From positions 1-35,582 of the forward strand of contig CAIOLW010000122.1 of the NCBI GenBank assembly GCA_903859215.1: a stretch of DNA of 35,582 bases, in the 5' to 3' direction. This stretch comes from an uncultured bacterium (lineage in GTDB: Bacteria > Krumholzibacteriota > Krumholzibacteriia > LZORAL124-64-63). A model generated the notes under the pieces. That model had not been told where the DNA came from and made no database searches. It saw only the letters and a list, made by a program, of their open reading frames with translations. Shown here piece after piece: positions 18,140 through 24,815 of this stretch. Within the stretch, counting starts at the first letter, position 1. Each line of letters begins with the position of its first letter. The position numbers were made by a program, and so were the translations under genes.

Positions 18140-18191
18140 GGGGCTCCGGTCCCCCATGCCCGCATTGAAGACACCCAACGCCCGGAGCCCC
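18140..18191 (+). promoter_or_regulatory. Hairpin enclosing the Shine-Dalgarno sequence of the MFS gene
   Basis: GGGGCTCCGG (18140-18149) and CCGGAGCCCC (18182-18191) are perfect 10-base complements with a 32-base loop. The 3' arm contains GGAG (18184-18187), the only plausible ribosome-binding site for the GTG start at 18193. If the stem forms, the site is fully paired and the start codon lies two bases beyond it. There is no T-run, so it is not an intrinsic terminator. This suggests translational control, but no known riboswitch or leader-peptide family was recognised. Confidence 0.55.
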
Positions 18192-18192
18192 C

Positions 18193-19473
18193 GTGGACGA
18201 CCTGGACCCGACGAGCACGCCGAATCCCCCAAGCCCCCCGCGCCGCCCCCCGCTGCGCGCCTGGTTCGCCACCACGTTCTCGTCCCTGCAGGTCCGCAAC
18301 TTCCGCATCTACTACGCGGGCCAGACCGCCTCGATGGTCGGCACCTGGGTGCGCCGCACGGCGCTGGGCTGGATCATCTACGAGATGACCGGCTCGCGCG
18401 CGATGCTCGGCACCATCATGGGCCTGGTCCTGCTGCCGATGTTCGTGTTCTCGCCGCTGGCCGGCGCCATGGCCGACCGCGTCGACAAGCGCCGCCTGGT
18501 CATCTTCACGCAGTTGCTGGCCGCGACTTCGTCCGCCACCATCGCGATCCTGGTCTTCGGCGGCTGGGCCAAACCCTGGCACCTGATGGCCCTGGCCACC
18601 GTCGGCGGCATCGCGTTCGCCTTCGAGGTCCCCGCGCGCCAGGCGTTCGTCAGCGACCTGGTCGGCCGCGAGCACCTGCTCAACGCGGTGGCGCTCAACT
18701 CGGTGCTGGTCAACTCGTCGCGGGTGATCGGCCCGGCCATCGCCGGCATCGTGATGGCGGGCGTCGGCGCCGGCTGGTGCTTCGCGCTGGACGCGATCAG
18801 CTACCTCGTCGTGACCGCCACCCTGCTGTCGCTGAAGCTGCCGCCGCACCGCGCCGCGCCGCGCACCACCAGCCACTGGCACGACCTGCTCGAGGGTTTC
18901 GGCGAGGTGCGCCGCAACCGCCGCGTGCGCACGCTGCTCCTGATGCTCTGCCTGATGGGCGTGTTCGGCTGGTCATGCCAGACGCTGATGCCCGCCATCG
19001 CGCAGGACCTGCTGCACCTGAGCGAATGGCAGTACGGGCTGATGATGGCGATGTTCGGCGTGGGGGCGATCGGCGGCGCGCTGGTCGTGGCGGGCCGTAC
19101 CGCGGCCGACACGTCGCGGCTGCAGGTCTTCGGCGGCATCTGGCTGCTGTGCCTGGGCGCGTTCGTGATCGCGGCGACGCGCCATCCGCTGACCATCGGC
19201 GCCGGGCTGGCGGTGGCCGGCTTCGGCGCCGTCATGTTCATGTCGACCAGCAACACGCTGGTGCAGACCAGCGTCGATGACCACCTGCGCGGCCGCATCC
19301 TCGGCATCTGGTCGGTCGGCTTCGGCGGCTCGCTGCCGCTGGGCTCGTTCCTGACCGGCTGGGTGGCCCAGCGCATCTCGCCGTTCACGACCATTGCCGC
19401 GTTCGCGGGCATCCTGGCCGTCTCCAGCTTCTTCGTCTGGCGCCGGCTGCCGCGCCGCCAGCGCGCGGTTTAG
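18193..19473 (+). CDS. Major facilitator superfamily transporter, MFS_3/EntS-like exporter
   Basis: The 426-residue protein has a proline-rich cytoplasmic N-terminus (about 30 residues) then about twelve membrane segments. Its LQVRNFRIYYAGQTASMVGTW opening and DR.DKRR loop (GAMADRVDKRRLVIF, MFS motif A) match the MFS_3 branch, which contains enterobactin exporter EntS, macrolide efflux proteins and many uncharacterised exporters. In the second half, STSNTLVQTSVDDHLRGRI is the family's typical central text. The substrate cannot be read from sequence. It starts at GTG 18193 with GGAG at 18184-18187, buried in a hairpin. It is divergent from suf and convergent with the thiamine operon, so no operon partner suggests its cargo. 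Confidence 0.87.
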   Translation: MDDLDPTSTPNPPSPPRRPPLRAWFATTFSSLQVRNFRIYYAGQTASMVGTWVRRTALGWIIYEMTGSRAMLGTIMGLVLLPMFVFSPLAGAMADRVDKRRLVIFTQLLAATSSATIAILVFGGWAKPWHLMALATVGGIAFAFEVPARQAFVSDLVGREHLLNAVALNSVLVNSSRVIGPAIAGIVMAGVGAGWCFALDAISYLVVTATLLSLKLPPHRAAPRTTSHWHDLLEGFGEVRRNRRVRTLLLMLCLMGVFGWSCQTLMPAIAQDLLHLSEWQYGLMMAMFGVGAIGGALVVAGRTAADTSRLQVFGGIWLLCLGAFVIAATRHPLTIGAGLAVAGFGAVMFMSTSNTLVQTSVDDHLRGRILGIWSVGFGGSLPLGSFLTGWVAQRISPFTTIAAFAGILAVSSFFVWRRLPRRQRAV

Positions 19474-19498
19474 CCGCCCGGCAACGCCCGACCGCCGC

Positions 19499-20041
19499 TC
19501 AATCGCGCGGCAGGCTCCGCCACAGCGCCACCAGGAACACCACCAGGCACACACCCAGCACCCCGTGCACCGCCCCGTAGAGCACGAACCGGATCACCGG
19601 CTGCCCGCCCAGGAACGCCGCGTCCACCTGCGCCAGGTCGGTGGCGCCATGCCGCGCCGCCAGCAGGAAGTGGTAGCCCTTCACCAGCTGCAGCGCCGAC
19701 GTGGCCGCCGCCGCCGGCAGGTAGCCCCACAGCAGCCAGCGCAGCGCGCGCGGCCCCACCTCGCGGCCGCCCGCGCGCCGCGCCATCAGCAGCGCGCCCG
19801 CCAGCGCCAGCGGCATCAGCACGCCCATCGTGAAGACGTGGCCGTGCACCAGCGCCAGGTTAATGACCGCCTCCAGGTGCAGGCCAGCGCCCGCCGCCGA
19901 GAACGGCAGCTTGCGCGCCGACTCCTGGAACGAGATGCCCGTCAGCAGCCCCACCACCGCCATCACGATCGAAAAGCGCAGCAGCGCGCGCAGCGCCGCG
20001 CGGTAGCCCGCCGGCAGTTCCGCAGTCGAAGTCCCGCTCAT
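19499..20041 (-). CDS. Small four-helix membrane protein, DUF2871-like, last gene of the TPP-riboswitch operon
   Basis: The 180-residue protein has four predicted membrane segments (about residues 22-40, 60-86, 102-122 and 150-172) and histidines in or near them: H66 and H68 in ALVHGHVFTMGVLMPLAL, H124 in KGYHFLL and H159 in GAVHGVLG. The 'G...G..f.E' first helix, HGH at the start of helix two and overall plan resemble DUF2871-type membrane proteins of unknown function; this resemblance is from memory and untested. ATG 20041 overlaps the symporter stop (ATGA) with GGAG at 20047-20050, so it should be co-translated with the transporter. A TTG at 20053 is a weaker alternative. Its role may be linked to thiamine uptake, by context only. 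Confidence 0.72.
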   Translation of the reverse strand: MSGTSTAELPAGYRAALRALLRFSIVMAVVGLLTGISFQESARKLPFSAAGAGLHLEAVINLALVHGHVFTMGVLMPLALAGALLMARRAGGREVGPRALRWLLWGYLPAAAATSALQLVKGYHFLLAARHGATDLAQVDAAFLGGQPVIRFVLYGAVHGVLGVCLVVFLVALWRSLPRD

Positions 20042-21441
20042 CGTTCGCTCCAATCAGGTTCAGCCATCAGACAAGCCTCGCCGCCCGGCAGCCACGCCGG
20101 CGCCAGCACCAGCACCGAGACCAGCAGGCCCGGGAAGATCGCCTCGATGCCCAGCCACGGCCCGCCGTGCCCGAGCGCCAGCCAGCCCGCCGACACCAGG
20201 CCGGCCGCCGCCATCGCCACCGCCACCCGCCGCCCGCCCACGCGCCACCGCGTGTGCGCCAGCGCCAGCGGCAACAGCAGCACGGGCGTGCCCGCCGAGC
20301 CCAGCACCTTCCACAGCGTGATCACCGAGCCCGCGACGAGCGCCATCACGATCGTGACCGCCGCGGTCACGGCCAGGCTCCACTGCACCGCCCAGCGCGC
20401 CTGGTCCTCGGTGTGGCCTCGCCAGCGGCCGACGATGTCGCGCCCGAGCGTGACTGCCGCGATGAAGGCGTAGCTGTCGACGGTCGACATGATGGTCGCC
20501 AGCATGCCCACCGTAAAGACGCCCTGCAGGAAGCCCGGCAGCACGCGCGCCGACAACGCCGGGAAGGCCTGCACCGGGTCGGCGAGGTCGGGCAGCAGCG
20601 CCCGCGCATAGAGACCCGACGTGGTCGTCAGGAAGTCGAACAGGATCCAGAAGCCGATCGAGATGAGGATCCCGTTGCGCGCCACCTTCTCGTCGCGCGC
20701 GGCGTAGCAGCGCTGGAAGAAGGCGGGCTCGACCAGCGTCGACATCGCGATGAAGTACCACACGAACACGGCCTGCCAGCCCAGCCCGCCGTCCCAGACC
20801 AGGTGCGAAGGCGGCACGTGCGCGCTCAACCAGTGCCAGCCGCCGAACTTCAGGAAGCAGGCGGGGACCATCACCAGGAAGCCCAGGAACATCAGTACGA
20901 ACTGCACGCACTCGGTCTCCACCACGGCCTTGAGGCCCCCGCGGAACACGAACGCGACCGACAGCACGGTGCCCAGGGTCACCGTCACCCACAGCGGCCA
21001 ACCGGTGGCCAGTTGCAGCAATACGCCCAGCATCAGCACGTACGCCGCCGGCGCCGTCATCACGAACAGCGTCCCGGCGCCGATCAGGGCCGGCGCCCGT
21101 CCGTAGCGCTTCTCGAACAGGTCGGGGATCGACAGCATCCGCGTGCGCCGGGCGCGCGCCGCCAGCAGGAAGGCGAAGATGGCCGCGAAGATGTAGTAGG
21201 GAACGCCGAAGACCAGCCAGTTGCTGATGCCGTGGCGCCAGGTGTACTCGCCCACGCCGAGGATGCCGCCGTAGAACGTCGAGACCAGCGTCGCGACAAA
21301 GGCGGGCAGCGTCAGCCGACGGCCGGCCACCAGGTAGTCGACGGCGCCGGTTACGGGCCGGCGCAGCACGCGCAGCACGGCGTAGAGCAGGTAGAGCGCG
21401 TAGGCCACGGTGGCCCACGACGACATCAGCCCGGCGCCCAT
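20038..21441 (-). CDS. Sodium:solute symporter (SSS family), putative thiamine or precursor transporter
   Basis: The 467-residue protein has about 12-13 membrane segments and the text of the solute:sodium symporter family. VDYLVAGRRLTLPAFVATLV and STFYGGILGVGEYTWRHGIS are in the first helices, LSIPDLFEKRYG follows, and GMLATIMSTVDSYAFIAAVT contains the conserved Na+-site serines. Substrates of this family include proline, pantothenate, sugars and acetate. Here the gene lies directly after thiamine pyrophosphokinase (TAG then ATG with no gap) in an operon headed by a TPP riboswitch and a TonB receptor. Thiamine or a thiamine precursor is therefore the inferred cargo. In comparable Bacteroidetes operons the transporter is usually the unrelated PnuT. 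An SSS transporter linked to thiamine (ThiV) has been predicted in other bacteria; orthology is untested. Confidence 0.88.
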   Translation of the reverse strand: MGAGLMSSWATVAYALYLLYAVLRVLRRPVTGAVDYLVAGRRLTLPAFVATLVSTFYGGILGVGEYTWRHGISNWLVFGVPYYIFAAIFAFLLAARARRTRMLSIPDLFEKRYGRAPALIGAGTLFVMTAPAAYVLMLGVLLQLATGWPLWVTVTLGTVLSVAFVFRGGLKAVVETECVQFVLMFLGFLVMVPACFLKFGGWHWLSAHVPPSHLVWDGGLGWQAVFVWYFIAMSTLVEPAFFQRCYAARDEKVARNGILISIGFWILFDFLTTTSGLYARALLPDLADPVQAFPALSARVLPGFLQGVFTVGMLATIMSTVDSYAFIAAVTLGRDIVGRWRGHTEDQARWAVQWSLAVTAAVTIVMALVAGSVITLWKVLGSAGTPVLLLPLALAHTRWRVGGRRVAVAMAAAGLVSAGWLALGHGGPWLGIEAIFPGLLVSVLVLAPAWLPGGEACLMAEPDWSER

Positions 21442-22164
21442 CTATTCGGGACCGCGTTCGGATCGCGGCGGCTCGGGCTCGCGGTCGACCAGGGCCAGCA
21501 GTGACCCGCTGCCCACCGACAGCAGCAGCGGCGACAGGGTGACGATGTTGCTGATCGCCGTCGGGCCGAAGGCGCCCAGCGTCTCGTTCAGCAGCGGGAA
21601 CGCGGCGCCCTCGGTCGTCACGCCGCGCGCCTCGCCGCCCATGGGCAGCAGCGAGAAATGCGTGCCCGCGGGCAGGTCCCACGACTCGCGCGCGCCGCCA
21701 CCGACGCGCACGCCGTCGGCCAGGTAGCCCGAGATGCACATCCGCAGGCGGTCGCTGAACCGCTCCAGCAGCATGATGTTGAACAGCGTGTGGTCCAGAC
21801 GCCAGCCGGTGGCCCCCAGCAGCACGGCCTCCTCGTAGCCCTGCTCGGCCACGTAGAGCAGCGCCTTCTCGCTGTCGGTCGTGTAGGCGTCGTCCACCTG
21901 CAGGAACAGCGGCCCGCCGCGGCCGGCCAGCACGCGCCCGGCCAGCGAGTCGAAGTCGCCGATGACGACGTCCGGCATCCGCGGCAGGTGTTCGTAAGGG
22001 TGCCCGGCTGCGTCGGCGCAGACGAACAGGTCGGCGCCGTTCAGCCACCACGCCAACTGGTCCGGCGACGGCGGCGGCCCGTCGCACAGGATCACGGCGC
22101 GCGGCCCGCGCTTCTCGAAGAAGGGGCAGCCCGCGCCGCCGGCTTGCTGTCGTTCATCGAACAT
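21442..22164 (-). CDS. thiN: Thiamine pyrophosphokinase
   Basis: The enzyme transfers pyrophosphate from ATP to thiamine to form TPP, trapping imported thiamine. The 240-residue protein has RAVILCDGPPP near residue 22, the ADLFVCADAAG segment, PDVVIGDFDSL (about 65-74) with the catalytic aspartates, TTDSEKALLYVAEQG, and LLGATGWRLDHTLFNIMLL, all characteristic of the TPK catalytic domain. A C-terminal TPK-B1 domain follows (FSLLPMGGEARGVTTEGAAF and GPTAISNIV). The frame stays open for 58 residues upstream, but ATG 22164 shares one base with the receptor stop (TGATG) and begins the conserved part, so the start is set there. The last 20 residues are charged and variable. Confidence 0.92.
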   Translation of the reverse strand: MFDERQQAGGAGCPFFEKRGPRAVILCDGPPPSPDQLAWWLNGADLFVCADAAGHPYEHLPRMPDVVIGDFDSLAGRVLAGRGGPLFLQVDDAYTTDSEKALLYVAEQGYEEAVLLGATGWRLDHTLFNIMLLERFSDRLRMCISGYLADGVRVGGGARESWDLPAGTHFSLLPMGGEARGVTTEGAAFPLLNETLGAFGPTAISNIVTLSPLLLSVGSGSLLALVDREPEPPRSERGPE

Positions 22165-24470
22165 CAGAACCCGCAATCGATCCCGACGGCCACGTTGCGA
22201 CCGGCCGCCGGCGTTTTCCAGTTTTCCCCGTACCAGTAGCCCCAGGTCTCGTAGCGGGCATCGGCCAGGTTGCGAAGATGCGCGAACACGGAAACATCGC
22301 CCTCGTGGATGAACCCGGCCTTGCGCAGGTCCAGCCACAGCGATGCGTCGAGCGTCGTCCAGGAGTCGATGGTGCGGTCACCCAGTCCCGAGTTGTCCAG
22401 CCACTGGCGCCCGGTGCAGCGCACGCGAAGACGGCTGCGCACGGCCTCGCCCCACTGCCCGTCCCAGACCGCCATCGCCAGGTACTCCGGGAACAGGGCC
22501 AGCGGCTTGCCCGCATTATCGTACACCGCGCCGTCCCAATCATGGAAGATGAACTCAACAGCCTCGTCCCACGAGCGCGACGCCGTGACCGACACCACGT
22601 GCGACGCTCCCAACTGGGCCCGCGCACTGAACTCGAGTCCCCGGTGCCGGGTCCGGCCCGCGTTGCCGCGGATGCCGCTGCCGTCGTCCGAAACCCCGCC
22701 GTAGGGCACGATCTCGTTCGTGAAGTCCATCCAGTACCCGCCCAGCGACCAGGCCAGGCTCCTGCCGCGCCAGCCCAGGCCGAACTCGCGGTCGACCACG
22801 CGCTCGGGCTTGACCAGGGGGTCCGACCACTCGACGTACGCCACGCCGCCGTGGCCGTCGGAGACCTCGCGCCGCGACCCGAACAGCGGCTGCGCGCCCA
22901 GGTCGTCGCCGCCGGTCCAGGTGTCGAACAGCTCGCTGTCGGTGGGCTCGCGGTGGTTGATGCCCGCGTTCGCGTACAGCAGCAGCCGTCCGCCGGCCAC
23001 GGCGCCGGGCACCGCCCAGTCGAGCGCGCCCTTCGGATTGAAGAACCCGTCGGTGACCGTGTAGCGGTTCAGCCGGTCGCCCGCGAAGTTGCCGACCGCG
23101 TCCTGCGCGAACGTGTACCGCTTGCGCTGGTACTGCAGGTTCGCCGTCGCCTGCAGGCCGCCGCCCAGCCCCCAGCGCTCGTCCGCGTACAGGGACCACG
23201 CCCTCTTGTCGCCGGTGTATTCGTGGTAGCGCAACGGCGTGGTGAAGGCGTCGGGCGTGAAGCCGTCGGCCCACAGCACCTCGCCCCAGTGGTCCGAGTG
23301 GAACGTGTAGGCGTCGCCGCCCAGCAGCAGGCGCCCGCGGCCCTGTTCCCACACCAGCGACGGCACCCAGCCCGTGTGCCGCTTGCTGACCCACTTGCGG
23401 CGGATGAGGTCGACGTTGTCGCCGGTCGCGGGCCCGCCCGGCAGCAGGTCGAGCGCATAGTTCTCCGCCGACTGGCCCGCCTTGTAGTTCTCGTAGAAGC
23501 CGTCGCCGCGCACGTGGTACAGCCGGCTGACCAGCGTGAGCCGGTCGTTCACGAACCACGTGTGGTGCCACTGGTAGTGCGGCTGCCGGAAGTCGTCGAC
23601 CGCGTTGTGGTATGTCTCCATGTTCGCTGTGCGGTCCACCGCGAGGATCGACTCGGGCACCGCGTCCCACGCGTGGTGCGACAACTCGCGCCCCGTCTGC
23701 ACGCCCACCTGGTCGATGGTCCGCGCGGTGGTCCGCCGCGCACTCCACGCCACGGCCCAGCCCTCGTGCCCCGACCGGTCGCGGTAGCCGGCGGTCTCCT
23801 GCCGCGACAGGCGGATGGCCGTCGCCCAGCCGCCCGCGCCCCGCCCGCTGTCCCAGGCCAGCATCTGGCGCCGGTAGGCGTAGCTGCCGGTGTCCAGCGC
23901 CACGCGCGTGCCCGGCCGCTCGCCCGGCGGCGTGGTCACGATGTCGACCGTGCCGCCGATCGCGGTCATGCCGCCCACCGAGCCGGTCACCCCGCGCTGC
24001 AGTTGGATGTCCTGCACGTCGCTCGCCAGGTCGGGCATGTCGACCCACCACACCTGGTGGTCCTCCGGGTCGTTCAGCGGGATGCCGTCCAGCAGCACGC
24101 CGACGCGCCGCTGGTCGAAGCCGCGCACCTTCAAATAGGTGTAGCCCAGCCCGCCGCCGGCGTCCGAGTACGAGAACACGCCCGGCTGCGACTGCACCAG
24201 CAGCGGCAGGTCCTGGTCGGGCTCGCGCCGGGCCAGTTCCCCGGCCGTCACGTTCGAGACGTTCAGGCGATCGTCCTGCCCGTAGCGCGAGGCCGTGACC
24301 TCCACCCCGGGCGCGGAATAGACCGGCACCTTGCCGTGCCGGATCGCGCCGGTGTCAGGGATGGCCGGCGCTGGATGCGCAAGAGCGGCCGCGAAGCCCG
24401 GCGCCGCGCCGGCGGCGAACCATCCCGCGATGATCAGGAAGTGATGGGGAAACAGTCGATTGCGTCGCAT
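22164..24470 (-). CDS. TonB-dependent outer-membrane receptor, putative thiamine receptor
   Basis: The 768-residue protein has a signal peptide (MRRNRLFPHH then a hydrophobic stretch to about residue 30). A TonB-box-like EVTAS (about 57-61) is followed by a plug domain including LPLLVQSQPGVFSYSDAGGG, YLKVRGFDQRRVGVLLDGIP and MTAIGGTVDI. A beta-barrel runs to a C-terminal phenylalanine (VGIDCGF), the usual outer-membrane targeting end. No N-terminal signalling or carboxypeptidase-like domain is present. ATG 24470 has GGAGG at 24476-24480. It is the first gene after the TPP riboswitch, so thiamine or a derivative is the inferred ligand, as in the OMR1-type receptors predicted for Bacteroidetes. 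Ligand specificity cannot be read from the barrel. Confidence 0.93.
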   Translation of the reverse strand: MRRNRLFPHHFLIIAGWFAAGAAPGFAAALAHPAPAIPDTGAIRHGKVPVYSAPGVEVTASRYGQDDRLNVSNVTAGELARREPDQDLPLLVQSQPGVFSYSDAGGGLGYTYLKVRGFDQRRVGVLLDGIPLNDPEDHQVWWVDMPDLASDVQDIQLQRGVTGSVGGMTAIGGTVDIVTTPPGERPGTRVALDTGSYAYRRQMLAWDSGRGAGGWATAIRLSRQETAGYRDRSGHEGWAVAWSARRTTARTIDQVGVQTGRELSHHAWDAVPESILAVDRTANMETYHNAVDDFRQPHYQWHHTWFVNDRLTLVSRLYHVRGDGFYENYKAGQSAENYALDLLPGGPATGDNVDLIRRKWVSKRHTGWVPSLVWEQGRGRLLLGGDAYTFHSDHWGEVLWADGFTPDAFTTPLRYHEYTGDKRAWSLYADERWGLGGGLQATANLQYQRKRYTFAQDAVGNFAGDRLNRYTVTDGFFNPKGALDWAVPGAVAGGRLLLYANAGINHREPTDSELFDTWTGGDDLGAQPLFGSRREVSDGHGGVAYVEWSDPLVKPERVVDREFGLGWRGRSLAWSLGGYWMDFTNEIVPYGGVSDDGSGIRGNAGRTRHRGLEFSARAQLGASHVVSVTASRSWDEAVEFIFHDWDGAVYDNAGKPLALFPEYLAMAVWDGQWGEAVRSRLRVRCTGRQWLDNSGLGDRTIDSWTTLDASLWLDLRKAGFIHEGDVSVFAHLRNLADARYETWGYWYGENWKTPAAGRNVAVGIDCGF

Positions 24471-24514
24471 GGCCGCCTCCAGGTGAGGTGGCCGGTGCGG
24501 GAACGTCACCGCGC

Positions 24515-24551
24515 AAAAAAGAGGGCGCCCCCCGTTGTCGTGGAAGGCGCC
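24515..24551 (-). terminator. Intrinsic terminator forming the riboswitch expression platform
   Basis: On the minus strand GGCGCCTTCC (24551-24542) can pair with GGGGGGCGCC (24533-24524), giving ten pairs including two G-U, around an 8-base loop, followed by CTC and six T (24520-24515). It lies between the TPP aptamer and the receptor start, so TPP-dependent premature termination is the likely control. The 5' arm also overlaps a small alternative hairpin (GCCGC-AC-GCGGC), a possible competitor. Confidence 0.85.
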
Positions 24552-24560
24552 GCGTGCGGC

Positions 24561-24650
24561 CCGTTTCCCTACGCCGGCATGATCCGGTTCAGGTTCCAAG
24601 GGTCTTTCTCAGGCCAATCCGGTCCAGCCGGCTCGGCCACCCCCAACGGT
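24561..24650 (-). ncRNA. TPP riboswitch (THI element)
   Basis: Read on the minus strand, the highly conserved TPP aptamer blocks occur in order. GGGGGTGGCC comes first, then a variable P3a arm with CCGG/CCGG pairing, then CTGAGA (24612-24607), then ACCCTTGGAACCTGA, CCGGATCATGCCGGCG and TAGGGAA (to 24565). The terminal P1 helix is CCGTT (24649-24645) with AACGG (24565-24561). The match to the consensus is nearly perfect and cannot reasonably be anything else. Being 5' of receptor-thiN-symporter with a terminator immediately after, it should switch the operon off when TPP is abundant. Confidence 0.96.
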
Positions 24651-24657
24651 AGCCGCC

Positions 24658-24686
24658 ACGGTAGCCTCGCCCCCGGGTGCTGTCAA
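24658..24686 (-). promoter_or_regulatory. Candidate promoter of the TPP-riboswitch operon
   Basis: A perfect -35 TTGACA (24686-24681) is followed by a 17-base spacer and a weak -10 TACCGT (24663-24658). Transcription would start near 24651, exactly where the aptamer's P1 strand begins. The -35 and the geometry are good; the -10 is poor (three of six). Confidence 0.45.
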
Positions 24687-24720
24687 CCGCCGCCGGGAAA
24701 AGGACACCGCAGCGACCCCG

Positions 24721-24749
24721 TATACAAGCGGTCACGGGCATGTTACAAT
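24721..24749 (+). promoter_or_regulatory. Candidate sigma-70 promoter for the FGE-like/sulfatase pair
   Basis: TATACA (24721-24726, four of six to the -35 consensus), a 17-base spacer and TACAAT (24744-24749, five of six) preceded by an extended -10 TG at 24741-24742. It lies about 67 bases upstream of the FGE-like start at 24816, in a locally AT-richer patch. Confidence 0.45.
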
Positions 24750-24815
24750 TTTCCATCGGCGCAGGCACCCCCGCCCCCGCGCGCTCCACACCTGGATAGG
24801 AAAGACGACGACGGG

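Larger units (their letters stand above)
17889..18192. promoter_or_regulatory. AT-rich divergent control region between sufC and the MFS gene
   Basis: This 304-base gap has no convincing gene. Its centre (about 17930-18070) is much richer in A+T than anything around it. It carries two perfect copies of CAAGTATA (17946-17953 and 17969-17976) and a near copy CAAGTATC (18027-18034). Read on the minus strand the first two copies give TATACT, a good -10 hexamer for sufC, though no strong -35 lies 16-18 bases upstream of either. A perfect TTGACA on the plus strand (18110-18115) could be a -35 for the MFS gene, but the matching -10 is poor. Promoter positions are therefore uncertain; control function is inferred from composition, repeats and divergent layout. 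Confidence 0.6.

Noticed and set aside
18156-19280. Alternative plus-strand gene starting at ATG 18156 over the MFS gene
   Set aside because: The frame gives arginine/proline/alanine-rich text without membrane segments; the +1 frame from GTG 18193 gives a clean MFS protein.
22278-24815. Open frame extending more than 840 residues upstream of the FGE-like gene on the plus strand
   Set aside because: It runs antisense through the TonB receptor and the TPP riboswitch. The real start is ATG 24816, where a signal peptide begins.
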